64,000 bases of DNA, from the NCBI GenBank assembly GCA_963995505.1, contig OZ023183.1, positions 19,402,671 through 19,466,670 on the forward strand, written 5' to 3'. Of this stretch, positions 46,003-59,667 are shown piece after piece. Numbering within the stretch: position 1 is the first letter of the stretch; the number at the start of each line of letters is the position of its first letter. Origin of the DNA: Hypericum androsaemum (lineage: Eukaryota; Streptophyta; Magnoliopsida; Malpighiales; Hypericaceae). The notes below the pieces were generated by a model. The model had not been told where the DNA came from. It did no database searches and was given only the letters and a program-made list of their open reading frames with translations. The translations under genes and the position numbers were made by a program.

Positions 46003-48610
46003 TTCCTCTTATATAGTTGATTCAGCTCCGGCTCCCACGAACTTAAAAAGGGAAAGGAAACCGAAACGACGACCGGATCAGGTGGTGGATCCTTTTTCTT
46101 TTTCTCGGGAATGAGATTGATTTTGAACCGAAAGCGGGAACTAGTGAGGGTAGTATTGTAAAATTGAAGACGCGAAAAATGCTCGATCTCGGGAGTGGGA
46201 GGGGCTTTGGAGGTTTTTAAAAAGGGCAAGAGTGGCTTAGTGGATAAGGTAACCGGCAGTAGCCGGTGACTATGCTTGCGTGTCGTTTGGAGTCTTCGGA
46301 GGGCACTGGAATTCCCGATTTGCCCCTCTTTGTTTCTGTGTTGTTGCGTTTGAGTCCTCGACGTGATAATCATAATTATGGGGAGCATAATCATGCTTAG
46401 GTTTTGTCGTACTGATTAAACGACTTTAATGTTTGTTCCTTACAGTATTAAATACTTATTGAGAGAAATTTGTCTTTTTTTAACAGTCTTATTTGACTCA
46501 AATTTAGATTAATTGATTCAATATATCGGATACCAACTCGTATAAAAAATAGTTTGTTTGGTTGATTATTGAGCTTAATGCGTGATGCTGCAGAAACCTA
46601 AGACTATGTAACAGATATCGATGATGTGGTTATCATTAACTTTATTCCTTTTCCTTTTCAAGATGGTTTTCCACGTCAGAATATAATGGCAAAAGATATT
46701 TTTCTTTGGGCAACTAATGATGAGTTAATTTTAATATTTAAATCTAATTTAAAAGTTTAAGATAATGAGTTAATTAATTTATAATAATTATAAATAATTT
46801 TATCGTACAACTAATAATGTGATAATCTCAATTATCACATAGATTCAATTACAGTAAAACTCCTCTAAAGTGATATCGGTGGGACCAAAGAAAAATATCA
46901 GAGAGTTTATCACATAAGAGAAGTTTATATTTTTTATTTAAAATTATTAAAATTAACTTTTTGGTCAATAAATACGTAAATACCAAAGAAATACTTTGTC
47001 TATCTTCAAGTCATTTAAAATCTCGGCTTATAACGTTATTCAAATGCAATACTTGATTGAAATATTTTTTGTAATAATAAGACGACAATAACAATGACCA
47101 TTTGAATATAATTTAGAATATAAATAATAATATAAAATTTATCAAACAAGCAATTTCTAGCACAAATTGTATCTTAAAATACTTTTCACATTAGTAAAAT
47201 ATATAAAAATATATATTTATTCAAAAAATTACTTTATGCAAAAGTTGGGACCGAGATTTACCACTAACGTCTCCTGAAAAAGTATTAATTATTACGAGAG
47301 AGGAATTATTAAATTTAACATTGGTCTCGACTCAGAACCAGAACTTTTTATCAATTTAGAGAGGTTACTAATTCAGAGAATATCACTTTATAAAGGTTTT
47401 AGAGATTAAAGGCTGTGAATTCGAGTATTACACAGTCTGATACGACCGAACACAAATTCAATGAGTAAGTTTGATATGTATCTTATTCTAATTTTTTATT
47501 TAAAAAATAATAACTTTCAAGAGCCTGAAGTTTTAAAAAAAAAAACAGCCTCCGCCATTTGCCTCGAATGCGGGATGGTAATTAAATGAAATACGGCTAT
47601 GGCTATAAATGGGACACCTGGTGTTTTTAAGAGTGGCAACCTGGAACCGGCAGCTGGAAACAAAGGCTAAGAAGCCCTTAGGCTAGATGTCTCATTCGGT
47701 TGGTAAATGGAGAAAGGATGCCGTGTGACCATAAGCTTGGTGGGGGCTGTTCCTTACCGTTAAGTAAAAGGAATCCAAAGACCCTCACCAGAAAGACAAA
47801 AATAAAAGAGTTAGTTTTTCAACAAAAAAAAAGAAAGACCAAAAAGTTAACTAATAAAGGGTTGTTGTTGGGTAGTTAACGGCTATTGCGACCTGGTCCA
47901 TCTCCAAAATTCCGTTCAATGGGCTTGTACTTTGGTGGGTTTCATTCTGCCAAGCTTGCACTTCCTACCTCCCAATTCAAGAACCCTTACCAGAAAGACG
48001 AGAGTCAGTAATAGTGTAAGTGTTAATAGAAGTAGGGATAATTATTATTAGACCCTTATCTTCAAGTTTTACCCAGATTTAGATTTGAAGGATCCAAAAT
48101 TCGTTAACTTTGACCGGGTCTAGACTCGGATCATGATATTTTAAAAGGATAGGGACATGTATATGAATCTATATGATGCTATCTTGATCCTACCAGAATT
48201 TTTTACAATAATAATAAAATAATATATATGTATATTAATTACTAAAAATAATACAAAATTTTCAAGCTCAACCTACTCAACTTCAATTTCTTTATTTTGA
48301 ATTTGTTTGTTTGATTTCTTTATATTAAGTTGGTGTAATGAAAAATCAATTGAAATCACATTTTTTTATGTCCCTTATTTTTTGAGAATGATCAAATGAC
48401 CGTTTAATTTTAAAAAATAAAATAATTTTAAAATAATTTAGACTCGCTATTCGCTCAAATCCTGCTCGATTCTTTGAGACTCAGATCTTGCCACGAATTC
48501 TTTTTTTTAATTAGATAAGGGTAAAGATCTGAGTCCACCCTTCAAAAAGAGAGTAAAGATCTCAGTCTTATAGATCTTATCTGGATTATGTTCATTGTCA
48601 TCCCTAAATA
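46003..48610. other. Spacer with one degenerate TIR element
   Basis: The first few hundred bases are the TAG-glycosylase 5' flank. At about 46855-47403, TAAAACTCCTCTAAAGTGATAT and the inverted TAAAACCTTTATAAAGTGATAT form the ends of a small non-coding TIR element of about 550 bp. The rest is AT-rich and holds no recognised gene. Confidence 0.5.
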
Positions 48611-48613
48611 CAA

Positions 48614-50730
48614 GTGGTAAGAAATCTTGGTTTAATATTTTGGGTTCAAGGCTTACAAATACAAAAGATATTATTGAGAGAATGGCTCATAAATAGGGCT
48701 CGACATTGCTCGATTATGAAAAAAAAGGTTTTTAAAAAACTATTCCATGGTAATAATGGACACACCTCCCAAACCGCAACTTACGGTTCAGAACTACCGA
48801 TTCAAGATTTTCAGTGGCGCGGGGAGCCTGGTGTCCTATTCGCATCACGTGAAAATAGACTAGCACTGTCCTACCTTTTTTCGCTGACGACTCTTCTTTG
48901 CTGAGGCTACTATGAAGCAAGTTCATGTGATCCATTAAGGTCTTCAGGTCTTTTGATCGGCCTCGGGACAAGCGATTAGTCGCGCCAAATCTTGGATATT
49001 CTTTTCTAAGAATGTCCTACATGATATTGCTCGCTCATAGACTAATGTTTTGGGAATGAAGTCAACTGTGGACCTTGGTAAATACTTAGGCATTCGGCAT
49101 TTCATGATCGCATTATGGAGGAGAAGTTTTGATATCTTTTAGACAAGTTGCATAGATGGTTAGCTGGGTTGAAGGCGAAAAAATTGACAATGGCTGGTCG
49201 ACTAACTTTGGTTCGATCTGTTTGTCTTTCAATCCAACCTATGTAATGCATGTTGTCAAACTGCCTCTGGGATTTTGTGATAAAATGGACAGGTTGAGTC
49301 AGAACTTCTTTTGGGGAGAAACATAAGAGACACGTCGTGATCACTTAGTAAAGTGGAAGGAGGTCTGTCTCCCACGAGCTACGGACAAGCTTGGCATTCG
49401 CAAGGCTCGAGCCATGAACGATGCTCTAATAAAAAAGCTTAGGCAGATTCCTCATCCCTTTGGATAGAGGTTCTATGTGGAAGTATTGTCGTGGTAATTC
49501 GGGTGGGGTCAGTTTCTCGTCCCATGCTCGACAATCTGCAGTTTGGGGGAGCTTAGTGAAAGTTGCTATGTTATTGGTTGAAGGCATTTCATAGTTCATT
49601 GGTACTGGTCAGCGTGTGTCGTTCTGGCAAGACCGCTGGTTACGAACCGCACTACCGGATGCTTGAGATTCTTTTGATGTTTCTCGGTCTGGGGACGACC
49701 GTTTGGTTGCAGATTTTTGGGTTGCCTGCCACGGTTGCAACTGGGAGAAGTTGGGGACAAGTCTTTCTAATGACTGACGACCTCATTTGGAGGCCATTTT
49801 TTGGACGATGAAGGTGTGGTGGATGATAATATCGATATGTCGACATTATTTTCTGGTGAGTTTAATTCCAAGTCTGCTTATTTGCAGTTGATTCCAGAGT
49901 TGGAAGTTCGGGTGTTTCCCGCGGAACATGGTAGAGGATGTGGCAACTTGAGGTTCCTAAGCGGATTCGATTTTTTATCTCGACTTGTTTGAATGGGAAG
50001 TTGATGACAAACATTGAACATCTCCGGTGTCATTTTGCACCACACCATTTATGCACGCGGTGTCAAAATTGCCTGAAAACTATGTTGCAACTGCTTCGAG
50101 ATTGTTAGGAGTTGGAGGGGGTTTGGAGGCTCTTGTTGCCGAGTTCGGCTTGGCCCATTTTCAAGCAGTTGGACATCGATGCTAGGTTGGAGTACAACAT
50201 CAACCTTGACATTGCTGATGCGCAAAGGGTGATGTGGTACACGATGCTTGCCACTGCCTGTTGGTGGATTTAGCAATGACAAAATGACCTATTTTTGTAA
50301 GAGATGGGGCTACTAGTGTCGGGGCTTGGCCTGTGGGACTGGGTGACTTCATCTTTAGCCAGATGAAGGAGTTTACAGATGATGTCTAGGACCATGCTGC
50401 CTAGGGATGATCGGTTGATTGTCTAAGAGCCACCACTAGGTGGTTGGGTTAAGCTGAACAGAGATGGGGCGTCCAAATATAACCTAGGTTTGGCACGTGG
50501 TGGGGGGAGTTATGAGGGACTCGAGAGGTGCCTGGTGTATCGGGGTTGCTAATAACACATGTCACTATAATTCCTTGGTGTCATAGCTCTGGGCACTTTT
50601 GCGAGGATTGCAGTTGTCTTGGAGTCGAGAGTACAATAAGGTAATTTTGGAGATAGATTATCTTACCGAGGACATAGCAAAAAATCACCAGCTCTCGTGA
50701 TTAGCTAAATCACCTTTGATATCTGTGGCA
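48614..50730 (+). mobile_element. Decayed LINE (non-LTR) retrotransposon, RT and RNase H parts
   Basis: The plus strand holds degenerate pieces in LINE order. The FADDSSLL polymerase motif lies at about 48880-48898. LGKYLG follows at about 49078, then SIPTYVMHVVKLPLGFCDK-type text near 49230-49290 and WKEVCLPRATDKLGIRKARA with MNDALIKKL at about 49350-49445. The C-terminal RNase H of plant LINEs gives GGWVKLNRDGASKYN and GVMRDSRGAW near 50430-50540. Stops and frameshifts occur throughout. ORF1 and the endonuclease are missing, and no poly(A) tail is certain. Confidence 0.82.
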
Positions 50731-51225
50731 TGTAAAAATTTAACACTATTTGATTGATTTTCAAACTTTGCTCTCGCCCTATCTTTATGTTTCTCCCTCT
50801 GCAGATTGTATTTTGTTTTTGTTGTTTGATAGTGTGATTAAATGCACCATCCATTCTATTTCCCACAATGACAATGTTCTTGGATGAATGAGTGCATAAC
50901 ACACACCAAATTTACTTTTAAAAGAAAACGACCACGTCTATCCCCGGACTAGTGGCGGCCTTTGACATTCCCGACCATAAAAATAAACAAAATATTAAAT
51001 ATACGTCAACGGATCATCCGAATCGCGATCCGTTTAACCGCGGCACGCACAACTATGAAAACGATACTTTAAGATAAGCCCCTCGAAACGCAGCGTTTAA
51101 CTTGACCGGTCAAATCAAATTCCTCACCAAACCCAAAGCAGAAAGTGACATATAACGTCGTCGTTTACTAAATTCCTCCCTCCATCCTCCACCATTTCCC
51201 GGTCAAACAAAAAATCTCAAACTCC
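50731..51225. promoter_or_regulatory. 5' flank of PEX11A
   Basis: This 495-bp stretch separates the LINE relic from the PEX11A start. GC-rich pieces occur near 51000-51080. No clear TATA box is recognised. Confidence 0.35.
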
Positions 51226-51981
51226 ATGGATCCGGCCACCAAACCCCAACCGGCCCCGGCCAGGAAACCGGACCTGGCCTTCCTGACCCACCTGGAAGCC
51301 TACCTCGCGAAGCGAGACGGCGTGGACAAGCTCCTGAAGATCTCCCGCTACGCCGCCAAGATACTCCTCGCCTCCTCCGCCCTCCCAGAAACCCTACCCC
51401 TGACGGCTCGGCTCCGATCGTTCGAGTCGAGCGTCGGGCTGAGCCGGAAGGCCTTCCGGCTCGGGAAGTTCGTCCAGGACGTGAACGCCCTCCGCGGTTC
51501 CGGACTCGACTCCCGCGAGGAGCTCCTCCTCGCGTTTGTGGCCTACGGCGGCGAGGGGATCTACTACTTCGTTGAGCAGCTCGTGTGGCTGTCGAAGACC
51601 GGGCTGATCGGGGACCGCCACGCGCGGGCGCTGGGGAGGTTGAGCGCGTGGGCGGAGTTCGTGGGGTACTTGGGGAGCATCTCGATCAAGTTTAGGGATC
51701 TGAGGAAGCTCGAGAGAGACGAGGCGTGCCTCGCCTCGAGCATCGAGATTGCGGACACCCGCGGGGTGGTGTGCAGGGCGGAAGAGGAGAAGCTGAGGGA
51801 GGTCAGGATGAAGAAGCTCCTGAAGAGGCTGTCTGTCGTCCAGGACTTCGCGGATGCGTTTATGGCCGTTGCGGATATCAGGGACGGTAAAGGGATGCTG
51901 CTGTCGTCTCCGTTGTTGGTGGCTTGCGCCGGGTTGTTGTCTGCGCTTATTAGTACTCATAAGAATTGGAACTCTTGTTGA
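51226..51981 (+). CDS. PEX11A: Peroxisomal membrane protein 11A (PEX11 family)
   Basis: A single intact exon encodes 251 residues. The family signature runs almost end to end: [113 protein letters not shown] and a C-terminal membrane segment (about 225-245) ending STHKNWNSC. The match is to the A group, whose plant members are about 250 residues; the C/D/E group differs in sequence. PEX11 proteins elongate the peroxisome membrane before fission. The amphipathic helix (about 70-90) needed for membrane bending is present. The reading frame has high GC at third positions. The gene is not disturbed by the LINE relic upstream. Confidence 0.95.
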   Translation: MDPATKPQPAPARKPDLAFLTHLEAYLAKRDGVDKLLKISRYAAKILLASSALPETLPLTARLRSFESSVGLSRKAFRLGKFVQDVNALRGSGLDSREELLLAFVAYGGEGIYYFVEQLVWLSKTGLIGDRHARALGRLSAWAEFVGYLGSISIKFRDLRKLERDEACLASSIEIADTRGVVCRAEEEKLREVRMKKLLKRLSVVQDFADAFMAVADIRDGKGMLLSSPLLVACAGLLSALISTHKNWNSC

Positions 51982-53813
51982 ATTGATTGCTTGCCATTAG
52001 GAATAATTGAGTGACTATAACTTTATTTCTGATTTATCAAGTGCAAGAAATGAGGCATAGGTGTTGACCATTTGCTGGATGGCTGCTCTCTTGATTTTTT
52101 TGGGAGTTGGTGGTGAAATGGAATCACGAGTTGATCTTCGTATACTCCGCGGGATTGTCCTCTGTCTGAGGGAATAGAACACAATGGTTGCAGTCATTGT
52201 TCTTGCTTTCGATATCGTTCCCCTTGTGATCGGTGTTTTGTGTGTTGGTCGACATGAAAGAGAGGGAGAGTTTGATCCCCGTTTCTTGAATGTTGGACTA
52301 TGGTGCTCAATTGAGAAGGGGGAACTACTACTCCTTTATAGCAGGCTTGGTTGCATAGCTGAACAAATAATGAAACAATTGCAAGGCATATTTCTTTTCG
52401 TCGCGGTCTTTTGTTCATGAATTTGTTTTGGCTTGATATTTTCCCATTTCCATGATGCTTCTGGTTGCAGTTTTTCAAAACGAAGGTGTTTGCTGATGTG
52501 AAATTGTCTTGTTGTTTGTTTTTCCTGCCTGCTAGGCTGCGACTGGTCTGCTCTGCTCTGCTCTGGGAGCGTATTGTTGTTAATGTCTCTTCAGAAAGGC
52601 TTGAGTTGCAGTCATGGGATTGTTCTAGCTGTGTTCTTGGTCTCCTGAAGTCTCTATTTGGTTATGGAATCTGTGAGTACTGTCATAGGATAAACCAATT
52701 CGCGGAAAGTAAGGATTCTGTTGGGAGTATATGGCGATTTAGCTGTTCCCTTTTTGCGGGGGAAGTAAAGATAGCAAGGTAGTAATTTTTTGGCTTATTA
52801 AGTAACCGGGTACTAACTAGGTCGTTTAATTCAGGTTCGAGTAATTCTTCTAACAAGTATCTATCATTGTTTCATTTTTAGTGATTGGAATTCGATGACT
52901 TTTCCCCACTAGATTTTTACCGTTAGAGGGTAACCTCGAAAGAAGGGATCTCGTTACTGAGGCCGGTAACCAGCATGATAAGAAATTACATGGTACTCTA
53001 GTTAGGAGGCAGAATTATGGATAAGATATTAAGATGTTATGAATAATGTATTTATATTTATTTTCTATATCTATATAGGTGTTTGATCCACTTTTTAATA
53101 AAAAAAATAGTAATTTAGCATTTAAGAAAGCCCAAAAATGTCAACGTCCGAAGATATCCTGTCGTGTATGCTATTTATTTCGTCACTTGACAAACACGTT
53201 CTTTTTCTGTAAAACCAATAGCAGAAATAGATCAGCATGCAACAATAAGTAGCAACAAAAATTGCTTATATGCTAAGTCATGACAAATGCATGAATATTT
53301 TTACCGCATCGCTATCAAAATTTAACAAACTTACAAATAGAAAAAAAAAATTTCCAACTGCACATACTAACCGGATTAAAGTCTGATCGGATAAATTTTT
53401 TAAAAAGATGGTAAAAATTTAAACTCGAGATTTTTTCCCGAGATCCGACGGCCACAAAACGAGACCAACCACTCTCTCTTTATCCTTGGCGCGCGCATAT
53501 TCTAATCCAAATTCCAGAACCCACCTACCTACCTCTCTTTATCCTTTATATTTTTCCTCCAAAAAATTATCGAATCATCAAATTAATAAATTATCTCAAA
53601 AAACTAAAAAGAAGCTTTCTCCTTAATATTAATATTAATATTTTCACGCTTAAAAATTAAATAAAATAAAGAGCCCTTGCACGCCCCGAAACAAGTACTA
53701 GATCCACAAGAGAATCCATCTTAAACCAAACCAAGATGCCTATCCATCCGCTATTAATTACTCCCTAATTCGAATTCAGAAAAATAAAAAGGAATCTTAT
53801 TTTTTCGGAAGCC
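51982..53813. other. PEX11A 3' flank and spacer before LPEAT1
   Basis: The short frames at 52184-52782 have no recognised domains. The stretch 53440-53813 is likely the LPEAT1 promoter and leader. Confidence 0.5.
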
Positions 53814-56800
53814 ATGGATACGGAGCTCAATGCCGTGAAGCCGAGCCCGGAGGTTCAGAAGCCGGAGCCGCCGTCCGGGGACGACCGGCCGCTGCTGAAA
53901 TCGGACTCCAACCGGGGCGAGTCATCGCTGGAGGAGCTCGAGAAGAAGTACGCGGCGTACGTCCGGCGGGACGTGTACGGGCCGATGGGGAGGGGCGAGC
54001 TCCCGGTGGTTGAGAAGATCCTCCTCGCGGTGGCGCTGGTGACTCTGGTCCCGCTCCGGGTGGCGGCCGCGACGGCGGTGCTGGTGACGTACTACGTAAT
54101 CTGTAGGGTTTGTACGGTGTTCTCGGCGCCGAACCGGGAGGAGGAGGGGGAGGGGGAGGGGGAGGGGCAGGAGGACTTTGCGCACATGGGAGGGTGGAGG
54201 CGGGCGGTTATTGTCTGGACCGGGCGGTTATTGTCCCGGGCGATGCTTTTCGTGTTCGGGTTTTATTGGATTAGGGAGAGCTCCAGGGAAGTGGAGAGCG
54301 ATGATCCCTTTCCGGTAACTAACTTTTGTATCTCTTTTCGTTTTTTTACCCCAAAAGAATATTCTCTGTTTTTTAGGGAAAAAATAACTAATTCTGGTAA
54401 GGGAGAAAGTGATAGTCAGAGTGAGTTTTATAGTTGCTATCTTTCCGTTTAGTTATTGGCTTTCAATTGATTGATCTCTTTCTTACTCGGATTTAAGTTG
54501 GTGGAGAATGCTACGAATAGAATTTGCTCTTGCTGATGCTTAGATGTTGGGAGTTTTGCATCGGTACCGCGCTTATTGAATGTCTTGCCTATATGGTATT
54601 TGGAAACGAAGATGTGTTGGATCTTTCGATTCGCTATACTTGGGTCGGGTTCTTATTTGTGTTGCCTGCTCTTATCTTTGGCCAGAATGGTCGCAAAGGT
54701 GAATCTGAAGAACCTGAAAGGCCTGGAGTGATAGTGTCCAACCATGTCTCACATTTGGATATACTATATCACATGTCGTCCTCCTTTCCAAGCTTCGTTG
54801 CCAAGGTTTGTTAGCCAGGAGTTATGCTTGCTTGCTTGCTTTTGATGAGCTGGAGCTGAAATTTGTTGCAATTTGTGATTTTATCTGTGTGACTTCTGGT
54901 GTTGTGACTGATACTTCTCTTTCTTTTGCTGCTTTGCCTTGTTTCTTGCGGCTTTGATGTTAAAGAGATCAGTGGCCAGACTTCCTATGGTTGGTCTAAT
55001 CAGGTCAGTCCAACAGCGATATGTAAACTTCTTTCTACTCCCTTCAAAATTTATTGGGAATCAAAAACTTGTTTCTGAGGGTTATAGCCTCAGTTGGTCT
55101 CGGTCACTTTGAACTGTCTTAATGAGGCCATTTCTTGATTCTTTAATGTCATTTCTTTTTTATCATTTTAGTAGTCAATCGTGTATCTGTCTTGGATTTG
55201 GGATGTCTTCTTATGAGGACCTTGGATATGGAGGAGTTTTTTATATATTTTTTATACCCCCTTTTTTATGTTTTCTTTTTTCTCACAGCAAGTGCCTTGG
55301 ATGTGTATTTGTTCAACGGGAGTCGAAGACACCTGACGTCAAGGGTGTTTCAGGTAGTTACAGTGTTGTTGCACAAATAGGCTTTTGGCTATCGATTTGT
55401 TGTATACTATGATCTAAGTTGTATAATTTCAAATGGGAGGGTTTGATTTAACAGATGTGGCTATACCGGAAGCTGTTTACATAATGAACCCTAGATAATT
55501 TAAAATAGCCAAGTTCTCAAAGGCTGAGCATTTTTATTTTGCCTATCTCCCTGTAGTTTTCTTCCTTCCGATGATACATCACTTTCCACTCCGTGTTTAA
55601 TCATTGTTTATTAATTATGAGCTCTGCTACTGTTTTTGTATCCCATAGTGTTTATCATGATCGAGGAAACCTCAACGCAGAAAAGTTCTCCGCTAGCAAT
55701 GTTTAGCAGCTGAAACTATGATTTATGAGACTTTCTGGGCTCCATATAGCAAAACCAGCTTATCACCAAAAAAAAAAAAACCAGGTGGCACTTCGGTTGT
55801 TGTTTGTAGCAGACAAGTAAATAAATAATATATGTTTTAAGTAACTTGTAACATTGAAGAGGAAAGAAAGGAAAAAGGTGCATGTAACTTGTGGCTATTT
55901 CCTTGGCTATTAACCTGTGGGACCATGCTAATCGGACTTCAAATCCTTTTCCTGCAGGTATTGTGACCGAAAGAATCAAGGAAGCTCATGAGGACAAGTC
56001 TGCTCCGATGATGTTACTTTTTCCTGGTCAGTATGTTGATCTGTGATGATTTAGTATTCTATAACTGTATATAATTTGGTGATTATCTACTAATTAGTTT
56101 ATTGTCATACTTGTAACAGAAGGCACAACCACAAATGGGGAATACCTCCTTCCATTTAAAACAGGTGCTTTTCTTGCAAGAGCTCCTGTGCTTCCGGTAA
56201 TTATTAGGTATCCTTACCAGAGGTTCAGCCCCGCTTGGGATTCAATATCAGGGGTGAGCATTTTGTTAAGTTGCTATACAATTTTGGCATTAATGACTTT
56301 TTTATTGTATTTTCTTCCATTTGACCTCAAAAGAAGTTTTGACAATTGGACGAAGGTCGAACAGCTTTTAAAAATAATATGCAAGAGGGCAGCTTTGTCT
56401 TCAGATTGAAACTTGGTTCTCTCTTTTGGCACAAAATCAATATTCTCCACGGGATCGTTAAATCATAACATGGACACAACATATGAAATGTGCAAGTGTA
56501 GGTACTCTGCATCAATGCAACAATGAGGCATCAGCTTAAGAAATAGGGACCAACGGGCCATTTTCTTTATGACTGGGGGAATCTGAATCTTCTTATAACA
56601 TATAAGCTAATTTTCTGCTTGATTGTAGAAAAACAAACTTGCACCCTTGAGTAGGATTGGGGCGGATAATTGGGCTTGGGTCTAGGAGCATGGTTTAAAT
56701 CTTGGAGTAAAAAATTTCTACTTATAAAAAATAAAGAAAAACGATTGTGCTAAGACTTAGGCGATCAGAGTAATTTTGTGGCCTTTACCTTCAGACCACC

Positions 56801-57376
56801 AGTGATATTCCAAGGATAGACTTGGATCTTTCATCAAGATTGTGCAATCCTGAAGATGCCGCCAGTCACCTTCACTAGCTACTCTTATACTGTTTATGCT
56901 AGCGAGCATCATTTCTTCGCATCATACTCTTCACTCTGCCTCTTACTTAGGTCAAATATTCTCCTATGCAGGTGCGACATGTGATATTTCTTCTCTGTCA
57001 GCTCATTAATTACATAGAAGTTGTCAGGCTACCTGTTTACTACCCATCACAGGAAGAAATGGATGATGCCAAGCTTTATGCACATAATGTTCGACGGTTG
57101 ATGGCTCGTGAGGTATGCATTCTGTTGCGATAGATGTGAAATGTGAACGCTGAAATACCATTTCGGAAATGGCAAAAGTTTCTTGAAATTTTAGAGTTTT
57201 AGCAAGATGCATTTGTACAACTCCTATTTCCAGTAAGGTCACTATCGACTGTTTTTCTTTGGATGCAGGGGAATTTGACAATGTCAGATATTGGGTTGGC
57301 TGAGAAGAGAATTTATCATGCCGCTCTCAACGGTAATAATAGCCTGCCTAGTGTTTTGCATCAGAAAGACGAATGA
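53814..57376 (+). CDS. LPEAT1: Lysophospholipid acyltransferase LPEAT1-like (1-acyl-GPE acyltransferase)
   Basis: Eight exons join in frame: 53814-54314, 54686-54805, 54967-55004, 55289-55353, 55958-56026, 56120-56253, 56972-57112, 57269-57376 (391 codons plus TGA). The N-terminus is hydrophilic, and a hydrophobic segment (about 66-98) and another (about 131-153) anchor it in the ER. The acyltransferase motifs are NHVSHLDI (block I HX4D, H187-D192), SKCLGCVFVQRESKTPD, FPEGTTTNG (block III, 264-271), LLPFKTGAFLARAPVLPV and RYPYQRFSPAWDS. The C-terminus VRRLMAREGNLTMSDIGLAE and HQKDE matches the plant family. No EF-hands are seen, which fits LPEAT1 rather than LPEAT2. Arabidopsis LPEAT1 re-acylates lysophosphatidylethanolamine; substrate choice here is inferred. 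A Glu-Gly run (112-119) is a slippage-prone repeat. Confidence 0.95.
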
Positions 57377-58541
57377 TAATTTCATGGTCTCGCTCTCAAC
57401 CGATACCTTATTAGTTTCTTTGGGATCTGGATTCAAGTCTGCCATTGTTGCCTTGTAAATGCCTTCCAACAAATGTGGCCTTCAATACCATGAATATTGT
57501 ATCTTTCTCAAAGAAATCAAATCTAAGGAGACTTGGGATTCATTTATCCTGCATTCTTCACAGAGTTTAGTTTTTCCTGAACCTCTTTAGTTTACCCGAC
57601 ATTGTTGCACATCTCAAACTGAATGATCTCTTTCCTGGTGCAGGTTTGTTTTGACAAAGCCAATTCGGATTGGCCATCTGTATAGTCTGAATTGAATGAT
57701 TCTTTTTATGAACCGAAAAGATAAATTGCAAACCAACCAACCAACCAGCAGAATCCTTAATCCTAGTCAGCCGTTGAGAAGTGTACTTACCGTCGTTTTT
57801 TTGTAGAATTAGTTAAGTTACATAGGTTTATCTAAGTAGGTCATTCTGCTGTCTCCTTTGGCGCTTAAGAGTCCAGGAAATTTTGTGGTTACAGAATGCT
57901 TAGGATTTTCTTAATTCAGGCGTATACTGTAACTAATCCAGCTCTGTTAGTAACAAATAAGGGGGTTGCATTGAGATAGATGATGGACAATATTCTGTAG
58001 GTCTTCCTTTGTGGTCAAAAGTTGAAGAACATGTTCTTCCAATATTCAACTTCTCCGGTTTCTGCATCGAAATAGCGAAAAAATCTTCGGTTCCGCGAAC
58101 CGTCCTTGTGTTTGGTTGCTGAGTTGAACATTTTCTTGCTATCTTTCTGTTGACGTTAACATTAAGACGCAGGAAAGGATTGAATCAAATCAGTGGTCTG
58201 TGAGGATAAAACTTTTAAGGTCGTACACATTCTGGCACTTCCAGCTTAAAATGGGCGTTCAATATTCTTGGATAAGTCAACAGCACTCTGGCTAATTATA
58301 TATACAAATTTGATCTGCAACTATGGAAACACACCCTCTCCCAGGTCAGGATAGTTGTTGATCTGTTAATTCTGCCGGCCGATTTCCAAAAATTCGAAGG
58401 AAGAGCATCGGCTTGACGGAATTACAGTCCGGACATACCCAAAAACATTGCCTCTACTAGAACAATCCAATCAAGATTGAAGCAGCTTTGCACGCCATTT
58501 ACTGTTTATATGGCAGTTAAGACTCCATCAGGTCAGGTGGT
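57377..58541. other. LPEAT1 3' flank and DeSI-like 3' flank
   Basis: The two genes converge, so both 3' UTRs lie here. CCAACCAACCAACCAGC occurs near 57736. No gene is supported. Confidence 0.55.
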
Positions 58542-59667
58542 TCATCTTTCCTTCAAGGACCTACTGAACCTGGTCGACCTCATCAATTCCCATGGCAGAC
58601 AACCTTTTAACGGAGATTGTAGGAACATCGACGAAGTGGACAGTTGCTTTTGTCGCATCGAGATAGATGATAGGCTGCTGAAAGAACTTCTAAGTCTCTT
58701 CTTCTCGCTGTCGCCAGGCTCGTCGTCATCAGGTTCATGGCTAACAGCAGCTATTTTGAGGGACTTCGGAAGCACACAGTTGCAAACTGAACCTGTAGCA
58801 ATGTCCAGAAGAATGTATAAACAGAAAGCAGCTGTCACAATTTATTCTCTTGAGTAAAGAGTAATACCTATTTTCGCTAGCCGATTCACCCATTTCGGGA
58901 TCGGCTTTCCCGTCAGCTTGTAACATATGTCCTTGCAAAAATGGTTGCAATTCTTGACAATTAGATGGTAAGTGTCGCCATGGTAACTTGCAGCATGCTG
59001 CTCCATGAACTCCCTAACCTGAGAAGTATCCAAACATGTAGTTCCGACGAATATAGACTTCCTGAAGTGGAAACCGGGACACTGCCGAGGTTCAACCTCA
59101 AAAACACCACTTGTTGGGTAGTCATGAGCCCCAAATGCATATTCCACGCCATGAACTGCAGGACGGTGTGAAGACCAAATACAGAGGTGAGAACCAGGGA
59201 CCATTCAGCAATATAAAGAAAAAGTGCAGCAAAGCACATGATATTGTGTGGCTTCCTGGAATTCTGTTTCAACCCATTTCAATCTGGATCTCCCAGTTCT
59301 GTTTCCGTCATATGCGAATGAACGGAAGATGAAGAGTAGAAACTACATGGAATGTATGCAAGTCATGCTCTTTAAAGACATCTACACTTGAAACTAAAGC
59401 AAAATAAGCTATCAATGCATAAATCAAAAGAAGTACATATGAAGAACGACGCGAACCTTCGACGCCCGAGTGAAAGATACCAAACCCTGCCCAATAGAAA
59501 TAGCTGTTCATGGGTGTCAAGTCATATACATTAAGGAACACCGGTGTCTTGTCTGAACCGTAGCTAGCTGACCTTGATTTTGGAAATAAACAGAATCGAG
59601 TAGCAGATTTTCCTTTTAATCGAAGAGGCATGACAGCCTTCCACCCTTTCTTTGAACCAAATTTCAT
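58542..59667 (-). CDS. DeSI-like (PPPDE domain) thiol peptidase
   Basis: Three exons join in frame: 59457-59667, 58868-59155, 58542-58792 (249 codons plus TGA). The PPPDE domain spans about 45-166: FLNVYDLTPMNSYFYWAGFG, GIFHSGVEVHGVEYAFGAHD, GVFEVEPRQCPGF and HLIVKNCNHFCKDICYKLTG with KPIPKWVNRLA. The expected catalytic pair is His72 and Cys140, and both are present. The C-terminus is Ser-rich with SSISMRQKQLSTSS and LQSPLKGCLPWEL, as in the plant family. Animal DeSI proteins remove SUMO from targets; plant members are classed as deSI-like by sequence and the true substrates are not established. The start is ATG at 59667 (MKFGSKKGWKAVMPL). An in-frame GTG two codons upstream was rejected. The first intron is about 300 bp. 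Confidence 0.93.

Noticed and set aside
46220..46275. tRNA-like text (GAGTGGCTTAGTGGATAAGG)
   Set aside because: It resembles an A box but no B box or acceptor stem follows within tRNA distance.
51394..51960. 188-codon frame on the minus strand
   Set aside because: It is antisense to the PEX11A exon; GC-rich codons on the plus strand create the open antisense frame.
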